This document shows positions 7,013 through 13,045 of a stretch of 13,793 nucleotides of DNA, piece by piece. The stretch is from Acidobacteriota bacterium. Lineage in GTDB: Bacteria; Acidobacteriota; Terriglobia; UBA7540. The notes beneath the pieces were generated by a model. It worked only from the letters and a program-made list of their open reading frames with translations. It had not been told where the DNA came from and made no database searches. Made by a program: the position numbers and the translations under genes. Positions within the stretch are counted from its first letter, which is position 1, and each line of letters starts with the position of its first letter. The stretch covers positions 1 to 13,793 of the forward strand of contig QHZK01000080.1 of the NCBI GenBank assembly GCA_003224635.1, in the 5' to 3' direction.

Positions 7013-8374
7013 ATGACGCGCATGACGCTCAGGAGCAAAGGATCGGGAGGCTCCGCCCAGAGTACAAGGCGTGAGTTTCTCAAAAAGGCGGCTGGCGCGG
7101 GCATGGTGCTGACCGGAAGCCACAGCGCAGAGCCGGACTCCGACTTTCGGGCGCGCTCAAGCGGCCATTCACGCATGGCACAGGGACACCCCGCAAAGCC
7201 GCGCAGGCTTCTCCGCTGGAAGACGCACGGGGTGGCCGAAATCCCCCACGGTTATCAAGTCGCGGTCGCGGACGTGAACGGTGACGGACGGCTGGACATC
7301 CTGGCGGTGAGTTCGGTCGAAAGCATCGTTCAATGGTACGAGAGCCCAGGCTGGACGGCCCATGCGATTACCACCAGGACCACCAAGAACATCAGCCTGG
7401 CGCCGCTCTTCCGGCCTGGATACCCGTCTCGAGGAGTGGCTCTGGCGACGGAGTTTGCCCTCGAAAAGAGCACGGAGGGCGGTACTCTGTGGTGGGCCAC
7501 GCCTCCCGGTTCGCCCGATGCCGAATGGTCCTTGCGACGGATCGGCCGCCTGCCGACCTCGCACCGCCTGCGCTGGGCGGATTTGAACGGCGACGGGCGC
7601 CTGGAACTCGTGGACGCTCCGATCCTCGGCTATGGCGCGGCGCCTCCCGATTACGGCGTCGGCGCACCATTGACCTGGTACGCCGAGCCGGAACCGCTGC
7701 TCTGGCCGCACGCTTCCGCTGGCGCGCGGAACGGGGACGGATGGGATTCGCACCCGATCGACAGCAGTCTGACCGTCGTGCACGGAATCAACGTCATCGA
7801 CTGGGACGGCGACGGCCGGGACGAAGTTCTGACCGCAAGCTTCGAGGGCGTCCACTTGTTTCATGCGGCGGGGCGCGGCGGCAACCTGCGCTGGACGAAA
7901 ACGCATCTGGCGGCGGGCGATCAGGACTCGAAGCCGGCGCGTGGCTCGAGCGAGATCGGCGTCGGGAAGGCCGGCGGGCGGCGACTCCTGGCCTCTATCG
8001 AGCCCTGGCACGGCGCCAAGGTTGTGGTCTACGCCGAGCCCGATTCGAGGGCAGAGCGCAGCAGGCTCTGGGAGCGCCACGTCATTGATTCGAGCTTCCA
8101 CGACGGCCATGCGCTCGCGTGCGCCGACCTCGATGGTGACGGCAATGCCGAAATCGTGGCCGGATATCGCGGGCCGGGAACGACTCTCTACGTCTACTAC
8201 GCCACTGACTCATCGGGCATGAAGTGGGAGCGCCAGCAACTCGACACCGACATGGCCGCTTCCGGAGTCGTAGTCGCCGACCTGAACGGCGATGGCCGGC
8301 CTGACGTGATTGCGATTGGCGCCTCGACCGGCAACGTGAAGTGGTACGAGAATGCGGGAACAGGTGACGGGTGA
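7013..8374 (+). CDS. Tat-exported VCBS/FG-GAP repeat beta-propeller protein
   Basis: The 453-residue product opens with a twin-arginine signal (STRREFLKKAAGAG, residues 17-30), so it is exported folded. The rest is a predicted beta-propeller. Calcium-loop FG-GAP/VCBS motifs of the form D-x-[ND]-G-D-G recur at about residues 87 (DVNGDGRLDIL), 190 (DLNGDGRLEL), 263 (DWDGDGRDEVL), 372 (DLDGDGNAEIV) and 423 (DLNGDGRPDVI), each followed by a hydrophobic strand. WYE/WYA motifs recur between blades. No enzymatic motif is visible; such proteins bind calcium and are often called FG-GAP repeat proteins with no defined substrate. ATG 7022 is an alternative start; neither has a strong ribosome binding site. 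It lies 42 bp after the CusF-like gene. Confidence 0.9.
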   Translation: MTRMTLRSKGSGGSAQSTRREFLKKAAGAGMVLTGSHSAEPDSDFRARSSGHSRMAQGHPAKPRRLLRWKTHGVAEIPHGYQVAVADVNGDGRLDILAVSSVESIVQWYESPGWTAHAITTRTTKNISLAPLFRPGYPSRGVALATEFALEKSTEGGTLWWATPPGSPDAEWSLRRIGRLPTSHRLRWADLNGDGRLELVDAPILGYGAAPPDYGVGAPLTWYAEPEPLLWPHASAGARNGDGWDSHPIDSSLTVVHGINVIDWDGDGRDEVLTASFEGVHLFHAAGRGGNLRWTKTHLAAGDQDSKPARGSSEIGVGKAGGRRLLASIEPWHGAKVVVYAEPDSRAERSRLWERHVIDSSFHDGHALACADLDGDGNAEIVAGYRGPGTTLYVYYATDSSGMKWERQQLDTDMAASGVVVADLNGDGRPDVIAIGASTGNVKWYENAGTGDG

Positions 8375-8417
8375 TAGAGGACGGGGAATAGGAAACAAGA
8401 ACAACGGAAGTTGAAAA

Positions 8418-9155
8418 ATGAGCAGCGGCTCCACCGCCATTTCGGTCGTCATTCCCGCCTACAACGAGGAAACCGTTATCGGCGGGCTGCTCGAGAACCT
8501 CGCCGCGCTCGCTCCGGACGAAGTCGTGGTGGCTGACGGTAGTTCCACTGATCGCACTGTCGAGATCGCGGCGCGCTACGCGCAAGTGCTGCATCTACGC
8601 GCCTGCCGGGCGACACAGATGAATGAGGGAGCGCGGGCGTCGTCGGGGAACGTACTGCTCTTTCTCCACGCCGACGTGAGGCTTGGACCGGGCGCACTCG
8701 AGACAGTCCGAGAATGCATGCGAGACGCAGACATCGTCGGGGGCAATTTCGACATTCGTTACGAGGGCGACGACCGGGTGGCCCGCGCCTTCACGCGGAT
8801 CAACCGCTGGCGGCGGCGTTTTGGAATCTTCTACGGGGACTCGGGCATCTTTTGCCGTCGCGAGGTCTTTGAGGCCCTGCGGGGCTACCGTCCCTGGCCG
8901 GTTCTCGAAGACTACGACTTCGCCTGTCGACTGAGGAGCGCTGGCAAGCTGGCCCTACTCGATGAGCCTATTTGGGTCTCGAACCGTCGCTGGCGCCAAG
9001 GCGGCGTGTTTCCGACCCTTTGGAGCTGGTTTTGGATTCAGGGACTCTACCTCGCCGGTGTCTCACCGCAGCGTCTTGCCGCTTTGTACCGGGACCCGCC
9101 CGATCGGTCCGCGGGAAACATCATGGTCGGAGCGCGAGGCCCGATCATGCGTTAG
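8418..9155 (+). CDS. Family 2 glycosyltransferase, TIGR04283 type
   Basis: The 245-residue product has a GT-A fold typical of GT2. ISVVIPAYNEETVIGGLL (8-25) is the nucleotide-binding start, VVADGSSTDRT (37-47) carries Asp40, VLLFLHADVRL (79-89) holds the HAD variant of the DxD metal site, and VLEDYDFACRL (162-172) provides the catalytic-base region. RATQMNEGA, YGDSGIFCRREVFEALRGY, and the C-terminal run RRWRQGGVF followed by YLAGVSPQRLAALYRD identify the TIGR04283 subgroup ('transferase 2, rSAM/selenodomain-associated', also seen in arsenosugar clusters). Its usual partner, a TIGR04282 transferase, and the radical-SAM protein are absent here, so the acceptor is unknown. GGAAG lies about 8 nt before the ATG. 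It is 43 bp from the previous gene and 42 bp from the next, all on one strand. Confidence 0.9.
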   Translation: MSSGSTAISVVIPAYNEETVIGGLLENLAALAPDEVVVADGSSTDRTVEIAARYAQVLHLRACRATQMNEGARASSGNVLLFLHADVRLGPGALETVRECMRDADIVGGNFDIRYEGDDRVARAFTRINRWRRRFGIFYGDSGIFCRREVFEALRGYRPWPVLEDYDFACRLRSAGKLALLDEPIWVSNRRWRQGGVFPTLWSWFWIQGLYLAGVSPQRLAALYRDPPDRSAGNIMVGARGPIMR

Positions 9156-9164
9156 GGTGCAAGC

Positions 9165-9178
9165 GGGTCCTCAGACCC
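9165..9178 (+). repeat. Small hairpin before the epimerase ribosome binding site
   Basis: GGGTC (9165-9169) and GACCC (9174-9178) can pair around CTCA, ending a few bases before the GAGGAGG ribosome binding site. It has no U-tract, so it is not a terminator. A role in translation is only possible. Confidence 0.3.
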
Positions 9179-9197
9179 ACACCGAGGAGGCACGGAC

Positions 9198-10091
9198 ATG
9201 AAGATTCTGGTTAGCGGGTCGAGCGGGCTCATCGGCTCGGCGCTGGTCCCGCTTCTCTCGGCTCGAGGTCACAGCATCACGCGGCTTGTGCGGATGGACC
9301 CGCAGCCGGGGCAGATCCACTGGGACCCTGAGCGTGGCACAATCGAGGCCGCTCGTCTCGAAGGGTTTGACGCGGTCGTGCATCTGGCGGGACAAAACAT
9401 TGCCGCTGGCCGGTGGACGCCCGAGCAAAAAGCCAGGATCCGAGTCAGCCGAGCCAAGGGGACTCGGATCCTGGCCGAGGCGCTCGCGGCGCTGCCCGCG
9501 CCCCCGCAGGTCCTGATCTGCGCCTCCGCCATTGGATACTACGGCAATCGCGGCGACGAAGTCTTGCACGAAGAGAGCCTCGCCGGTGCGGGCTTTCTGC
9601 CCGAAGTTTGCCGCGCGTGGGAGGCGGCAGCAGAACCCGCGCGGAAGATGGGAATCCGTGTCATCAACCTCCGCACCGGCGTTGTACTCAGCGCGGCGGG
9701 CGGGGCGCTGACGAAGATGCTCCCCGCCTTCAAGATGGGCATCGGCGGGGTCGTCGGGAACGGACGCCAGTACATGAGCTGGATTGCGCTCAACGACGTG
9801 GTCGGGGCTATCGTCCACGCCCTCTCGAACCCTGCGCTTGACGGACCCGTGAACGCGGTCGCTCCTCACCCGCTGACGAATCGCGAGTTCACGGTGACTC
9901 TGGGCCGCGTCCTTTCCCGCCCCACCCTGTTTCCCCTGCCCGCTTTTGCGGTACGGCTGGCTTTTGGCGAGATGGCCGACGAGTTGCTCCTCGCCAGCCA
10001 GCGCGTGGAGCCGGCCAAGCTGGCGTCCTCGGGTTACAAATTTCAATTCCCGGAGCTCGAAGGCGCTCTGCGACACGCGCTGGGAAAATGA
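9198..10091 (+). CDS. TIGR01777 family SDR epimerase (YfcH/SDR39U1-like)
   Basis: The 297-residue product is an extended short-chain dehydrogenase with a Rossmann GSSGLIG at residues 7-13. Family-specific stretches follow: VVHLAGQNIAAGRW (60-73), ICASAIGYYGNRGDE (107-121), INLRTGVVLSAAGGAL (156-171), GGVVGNGRQYMSWIALND (183-200), and near the C-terminus RVEPAKLASSGYKFQFP. These are hallmarks of TIGR01777 with the C-terminal DUF1731 region. The family binds NADP(H), but its physiological substrate is not settled. A strong Shine-Dalgarno (GAGGAGG) lies 8 nt upstream of ATG. It is the last of the eight same-strand genes behind the leuC promoter and converges with the minus-strand HTH gene 75 bp downstream; no clear terminator hairpin is seen between them. 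Confidence 0.95.
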   Translation: MKILVSGSSGLIGSALVPLLSARGHSITRLVRMDPQPGQIHWDPERGTIEAARLEGFDAVVHLAGQNIAAGRWTPEQKARIRVSRAKGTRILAEALAALPAPPQVLICASAIGYYGNRGDEVLHEESLAGAGFLPEVCRAWEAAAEPARKMGIRVINLRTGVVLSAAGGALTKMLPAFKMGIGGVVGNGRQYMSWIALNDVVGAIVHALSNPALDGPVNAVAPHPLTNREFTVTLGRVLSRPTLFPLPAFAVRLAFGEMADELLLASQRVEPAKLASSGYKFQFPELEGALRHALGK

Positions 10092-10166
10092 TCGAGAGGC
10101 CCGCCCTTCCGTCGTGCGCCGTTGATTCTTCGGTTTGCCCCTTTGTCCTCCTTTCCGGCATGCTCG

Positions 10167-10478
10167 TCAACGATCGATCCTCTCTCCGGCCAAGCACTGT
10201 TCGATCAGCTCCTCGATGACGCGCCAGGGAATGTAGAGGCGGTGCCCTACTCGCACCGAGTATACTTGGCCGCTGCTGAGCCACCGATAGAAGGTCGATC
10301 TCGAAATGGCGCCGCCGGTCCTGGCATTTAGAATTCGCCAGGCATTGGAAGGTACGAGCATGGGCCCCGTCGCGGGAGTGCCGCGCCCCGCGGCTGCCGA
10401 CACGGGCGCGTCGCGCCCTGCTCTTGGCGGCCTGTCTGCGCTCATGCAGTCTCCTTTGGAAACAATTGGCAAGTGCAT
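10167..10478 (-). CDS. Excisionase-type HTH DNA-binding protein
   Basis: The product is 103 residues from ATG 10478, or 92 from ATG 10445. The C-terminal 60 residues hold the MerR/excisionase-type winged HTH (HTH_17): AISRSTFYRWLSSGQVYSVR, then VGHRLYIPWRVIEELIEQ. RSTFYRWLSSG is the recognition helix region and VGHRLYIP the wing. The N-terminal part is Pro/Arg/Ala rich and disordered. Two starts each have a near-ideal Shine-Dalgarno: GGAAGGAG 7 nt before 10478, and AAAGGAG about 5 nt before 10445. The upstream start overlaps the stop of the preceding gene as TAATG, indicating translational coupling. Proteins of this kind serve as recombination directionality factors or plain transcription factors. 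No integrase is present in this window, so a regulator is as likely as an excisionase. Confidence 0.8.
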   Translation of the reverse strand: MHLPIVSKGDCMSADRPPRAGRDAPVSAAAGRGTPATGPMLVPSNAWRILNARTGGAISRSTFYRWLSSGQVYSVRVGHRLYIPWRVIEELIEQCLAGERIDR

Positions 10479-10921
10479 TACGCAGCTCCTTCCAGGAAAG
10501 CCTGCCACTGTTTCGTCAGGCGACGGCGGTCGGAAGACGGAGAAACCCGAGGCTCGGAATCCGAGTCGGGCAAGCCGAATTTGGCCCGGTCGAGCAGCAG
10601 CGTGGAAGGCTGCAGGGAGCTGAAAAGCGCGGGTTCGCAGTGCTGGCGCTGATGCTGGCGGCACCTGCCAGTACCGCCCCCAGCGGCCGGAAACACGCAC
10701 CCCTTTTCGCTGCACCTCTGGGCGGCTGCGTCGATTCCGGCGAGGTCTGGTCTCTCCGGGGGTAGTATTAAAGAGTTTTGATTGCAACGGTTCTCCGCGC
10801 CGGGCGGCGCGGGAGGAGCAGTTTCAAGCTGGTGCTCTTTCCCCGAGCCGGCGGAGAGCGAAGTGGAAGTTGAGCGTGATCGGACGGAGAGACCGACCCT
10901 GTTGAGGGGGGCGCTTGTCAT
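10478..10921 (-). CDS. Small protein with Cys/His motif, unknown function
   Basis: The frame gives 147 residues. Support is mainly translational: AAAGGAG lies 6 nt before ATG 10921 on the minus strand, and its stop overlaps the start of the HTH gene (TAATG). Residues 1-65 are low complexity. At 70-90 lies C-x4-C-x11-C-x2-H (CSEKGCVFPA, then RCRQH), a plausible zinc knuckle. Next comes EPALFSSLQPSTLLLDRAKF (96-115) and a basic helical tail DRRRLTKQWQAFLEGAA. The C-terminal half has the look of a conserved small acidobacterial hypothetical family (from memory, not verified). Pairing with an excisionase-type HTH suggests a joint regulatory or mobile-element role. A later internal start is possible. 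The overlapping plus-strand frame (10782-11195) has no ribosome binding site or recognisable motif. Confidence 0.6.
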   Translation of the reverse strand: MTSAPLNRVGLSVRSRSTSTSLSAGSGKEHQLETAPPAPPGAENRCNQNSLILPPERPDLAGIDAAAQRCSEKGCVFPAAGGGTGRCRQHQRQHCEPALFSSLQPSTLLLDRAKFGLPDSDSEPRVSPSSDRRRLTKQWQAFLEGAA

Positions 10922-11055
10922 GATCGACTCCTTTCTTCATGGCTGGAAGCTCCTAAATTTGGTAAAATTGCAAAAACGCCAAGCACAGGCAAAGGAAGGC
11001 CCAGCATTTGTCTCACCGCGCGGGCCGGAGTTAGAACGCCTCCTCCCCGTAGAAA

Positions 11056-11113
11056 CTCGGAACGGTTCCGAGCGGCACGATGCAACGGGAACGCATCGGG
11101 AGCCGGCTCGGAA
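11056..11113 (+). repeat. Alternative hairpins sharing one strand
   Basis: CTCGGA at 11056-11061 can pair with TCCGAG at 11067-11072 (5-nt loop). The same bases, within TTCCGAGC (11066-11073), can instead pair perfectly with GCTCGGAA at 11106-11113, enclosing a 6-bp stem CGATGC/GCATCG (11078-11083/11093-11098). The two folds exclude each other. This is a base-pairing observation only; no energies were computed. Confidence 0.5.
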
Positions 11114-11512
11114 ATTTCTTGCGCGTCGAGATGCGACGGATTGGCGCGATGGTGGTAAGATAGGGCCAAGGCACGGCAAGAGGCTCGGGCCTTGAAACAC
11201 AGGCGGGGCTTCGATTCTGGGGGAAGAAGCAGATAAACTCCGCAGGCCGCGAGAAGAAGGCGTACGCGGTTGCTTCGACCGGGAGTGAGAATTTATGTCA
11301 CGAGGCTGTTGCTCGCCCGGGGAGTAGCGTACTGCAGGAGTCACGGCGCGGGAGGACGTCAAGGATAAGAACCAGGGCGGACCCGCATCAGGCGCCAGAC
11401 CCAGCGGCAATCCCGAAAAACTGCGTAACTGAAGGAAGCTATCGAGTTCGGAGGGCGCAGCAAGGGACCTCTGGGGAGCAGGAGGGAGAACGGCCTGCTT
11501 CAGCAACGTAGG

Positions 11513-11526
11513 GTATGCGCACATAC
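11513..11526 (+). repeat. GTATG-CATAC dyad
   Basis: GTATG (11513-11517) and CATAC (11522-11526) flank CGCA, about 135 bp upstream of the XRE gene. It may be a protein-binding dyad; no partner is known. Confidence 0.3.
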
Positions 11527-11551
11527 TCAGTAAACAGGCAGACGACGGCTC

Positions 11552-11569
11552 AGCCCCTCAAAAAGGGCT
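11552..11569 (+). repeat. Hairpin AGCCC-N8-GGGCT upstream of the XRE gene
   Basis: AGCCC (11552-11556) and GGGCT (11565-11569) pair around CTCAAAAA. No T-tract follows on the plus strand. On the minus strand the loop is T-rich but no T-run follows the stem either, so terminator status is doubtful. Confidence 0.3.
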
Positions 11570-11607
11570 ATGTACGATTATGCTTCTCCCGTGGATGGCT
11601 AACATGC

Positions 11608-11654
11608 TAGCCTATACAAACGCTTGTTGTCAAGTCCAGAAAAAAGGTAGGCTA
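11608..11654 (+). promoter_or_regulatory. XRE gene leader: candidate operator dyads and ribosome-binding-site-hiding inverted repeat
   Basis: TAGCCTA at 11608-11614 and TAGGCTA at 11648-11654 are exact reverse complements. The second overlaps the ribosome binding site GGTAGG (11646-11651), 8 nt before the XRE ATG. Between them lie ACAA-ACGC-TTGT (11616-11627) and CTTG-TTGT-CAAG (11623-11634), sized and placed like XRE-repressor half-site pairs. TATACA at 11613-11618 could be a -10, without a good -35. Autoregulation is an inference. Confidence 0.45.
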
Positions 11655-11659
11655 CGTTC

Positions 11660-12181
11660 ATGACGACACTAAGTGCCCCTAAGGTGATCCGCCGGGTCCG
11701 TCAACGCTTACAGCTCAGCCAGGAAGCTCTTTCCAGGGTCCTCAGCGCCACGAAAGGGGCAATCCAGCACTGGGAGCGCGGGCGCAACAATCCCGATTTA
11801 GCGCGCCTGCTGGCTCTGCGCGAGATTTGTCCGCCGGGGCCGGAGCGCAAGGAGTTGGACGCCCTGGTCAAGCAGACCCAGGCGCACGTGGCGCCTCTTC
11901 CAAACGGCCCGGCCGGGAAGGCGGGAGCCGAAGCTAAGCTGTCCCGTTACGCGCACTTGTACGCGGACCAGGGCAGCCTTCGGCTTTTGCGCCGTGAGAA
12001 CACCCGCCTGCAGCGGCAGGTGGCGCGGCTTGAGTCCACCCTGAAGAAGAAGATCGAACAATTGCGGATTATTGACGACCTTGTGAAAGACTTGCAGCGC
12101 GAGATCAGCGAGCTTCGCGGCAAGCAGCCGGAGAAATCCGCTGCTGCTTCTGGCGGTACCGTGTCTTCGGGTGCGGGGTAG
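11660..12181 (+). CDS. XRE-family HTH regulator with C-terminal coiled coil
   Basis: The 173-residue product has an N-terminal Cro/C1-type HTH at about residues 8-52: VIRRVRQRLQLSQEALSRVL, then SATKGAIQHWERGRNNPD, with the usual turn and the W-E-R-G-R motif after the recognition helix. A linker (about 53-105) follows. A strong coiled coil runs from about 110 to 158 (LRRENTRLQRQVARLESTLK, then KKIEQLRIIDDLVKDLQREI), and the tail is Ser/Gly-rich. It should be a cytoplasmic DNA-binding protein that oligomerises through the coil. The combination lacks an antitoxin-like partner gene; neither neighbour is a recognisable toxin. Ribosome binding site GGTAGG lies 8 nt upstream. Its target is unknown; dyads in its own leader are the obvious candidates. 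Confidence 0.85.
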   Translation: MTTLSAPKVIRRVRQRLQLSQEALSRVLSATKGAIQHWERGRNNPDLARLLALREICPPGPERKELDALVKQTQAHVAPLPNGPAGKAGAEAKLSRYAHLYADQGSLRLLRRENTRLQRQVARLESTLKKKIEQLRIIDDLVKDLQREISELRGKQPEKSAAASGGTVSSGAG

Positions 12182-12228
12182 GGTTGATTCCAGCTTGCAG
12201 GGGGTCCGTTCCTGGCGTTTCGTGTCCT

Positions 12229-12266
12229 CGGGTGGCGCATACATGCCGTTTTGTGGCATGTGTGCG
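12229..12266 (+). repeat. REP-like palindrome, copy B
   Basis: After CGGGTGG (12229-12235), CGCATACATGCC (12236-12247) pairs with GGCATGTGTGCG (12255-12266) around a 7-nt loop GTTTTGT, giving a 12-bp stem with one G-T wobble. It lies 47 bp after the XRE stop and 15 bp before the transposase remnant. No T-tract follows. It is the partner of the inverted copy at 13046-13083. Confidence 0.8.
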
Positions 12267-12281
12267 ACCTCCGTTTATAGA

Positions 12282-12422
12282 ATGCCCGCGCGCCTGGGGC
12301 AGCGTCACTACTACGGTTTCAACCACCTGCAAGGCAATGCGGTGAAGCGCGTCCCGGTTCAAGTCGCCCGACCAGTTGGCGTGGTCCAGCTTCCGGTCTA
12401 CTACCTTGAGGACTCGATGGTC
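12282..12422 (+). pseudogene. Remnant of a REP-associated Y1 transposase (RAYT, IS200/IS605-like)
   Basis: ATG 12282 opens MPARLGQRHYYGFNHLQ, like the N-terminus of RAYT proteins (MPxxLxRYYGxxHLHFIT). The sequence then jumps straight to GNAVKR (12333-12350), matching the C-terminal RNPVKRGLV motif. A shift into the next frame gives KSPDQLAWSSFRS (12361-12399), matching the RAYT motif S-P-E-x-W-x-WSSFR. A one-base loss returns to the first frame with YYLED (12399-12413). So the middle of the gene, including the HUH metal site and catalytic Tyr, is deleted, and at least two frameshifts are present. The end runs into the 3' end of the opposing beta-barrel gene. The read-through frame (12171-12485) is therefore not an intact gene. 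The identification rests on recalled family motifs and needs a profile search. Confidence 0.6.
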
Positions 12423-12980
12423 CTACCTGAACGTCAAACCGATGCGGAAGGCAACGAAACTGAACTGAGCAAGACTGGGGAATGATGCCCAGAGGATGCG
12501 GCCGCCGTGGGCGTTGTAGCGAACGTCGAAGCGCACGCCAGTATGCTTCGACGCGAAGAGGTCGACGCCGCCCCCGATGTTGAAGCCATGGACAAAATTT
12601 CCCGGCGACCGGGGCCCCGGGTACTGCAGAAAGACGTCTTGCCCGAAGAAATTTGTGTAACCGCCTGCCACAAACGGCGCGGCGTTGCCTTGGATCTTTT
12701 TGGGAAAGAAGTGGTAGGACGCATCAGCTGAGCCCAGCCCAATCCAGTTAGGATTGCCGTTGGCAGACGCGCCGAGGCCTGCGGTTCCAACTTCGACGCC
12801 CATGCCCAGACCCTTGTAGACGTATCCTTCCACGCCGAAACCGGTGGTCAGACCCATGGTATGCGTCCCGGCGCCAACGAAGACATATCCCAAGCCGCGA
12901 GATTGATGGTCTCCATCCTGTGCCGACGACAATGCCGGCGCCATGAGCAACATAGCCGTGGTCGCGATGAGTGTTTTCAC
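12423..12980 (-). CDS. Outer-membrane beta-barrel protein, porin-like, unknown family
   Basis: The 185-residue product starts at GTG 12980, with AGAGGTAG about 5-7 nt upstream on the minus strand. The start is set by the signal peptide (MKTLIATTAMLLMAPALSSA, cleavage predicted at A20-Q21). The mature part alternates polar and aromatic residues in short strands separated by Gly/Asn turns (LGYVFVGAGTHT, GFGVEGYVYKGLGMGVEVG, FVAGGYTNFFG, GFNIGGGVDLFAS, GVRFDVRYNAHGG) and ends in a barrel-type strand FVAFRIGLTFR. This fits an 8-stranded OmpA-like or OMP_b-brl barrel in the outer membrane. Substrate unknown. Upstream in-frame sequence to 13127 encodes the palindrome and is not expected to be translated. 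Its leader holds REP-like copy A. It is convergent with the XRE gene and the transposase remnant. Confidence 0.85.
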   Translation of the reverse strand: MKTLIATTAMLLMAPALSSAQDGDHQSRGLGYVFVGAGTHTMGLTTGFGVEGYVYKGLGMGVEVGTAGLGASANGNPNWIGLGSADASYHFFPKKIQGNAAPFVAGGYTNFFGQDVFLQYPGPRSPGNFVHGFNIGGGVDLFASKHTGVRFDVRYNAHGGRILWASFPSLAQFSFVAFRIGLTFR

Positions 12981-13045
12981 TTTGCTACCTCTGGGCAGGA
13001 ATGTTCTGCCCTGAGACCCATTGCCGAGCGCTGGAAACCCCTCAT

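Larger units (their letters stand above)
10922..11659. other. 738-bp divergent gap without a credible gene; inverted-repeat rich
   Basis: The gap lies between the minus-strand Cys/His gene and the plus-strand XRE gene. Open frames crossing it (a minus frame at 10937-11524 and a plus frame ending at 11195) show Ser/Arg/Pro-biased translations without domains. The region carries successive dyads on the plus strand: TTCCGAGC/GCTCGGAA (11066/11106), CGATGC/GCATCG inside it, CAAGGC/GCCTTG (11167/11189), GAAGCA/TGCTTC (11226/11271) enclosing CCGCG/CGCGG, and CCGGG/CCCGG (11279/11316) enclosing GTGA/TCAC. AT-rich patches at 10945-10975 and 11570-11650 probably hold the divergent promoters. A structured RNA is possible but no known family is recognised. 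Confidence 0.5.

Noticed and set aside
10937..11524. 195-residue minus-strand open frame in the divergent gap
   Set aside because: The translation is Ser/Pro/Arg-biased without domain or signal and has no ribosome binding site at its start. Its stop falling just before the Cys/His gene was considered as coupling, but is not enough to call a gene.
10922..11659. RNase P RNA, tmRNA or SRP RNA in the long gap
   Set aside because: The diagnostic strings of these RNAs (such as GAGGAAAGTCC of RNase P or the GGAAGCAGCC-like SRP loop) were not found.
10167..12181. Intact prophage or integrative element around the HTH genes
   Set aside because: No integrase, structural, replication or att-like direct repeat pair was found; only small DNA-binding proteins are present.
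12171..12485. 104-residue plus-strand open frame as an intact gene
   Set aside because: It runs through the palindrome, joins distant parts of a transposase and ends antisense to the beta-barrel gene; it is better read as a pseudogene with frameshifts.
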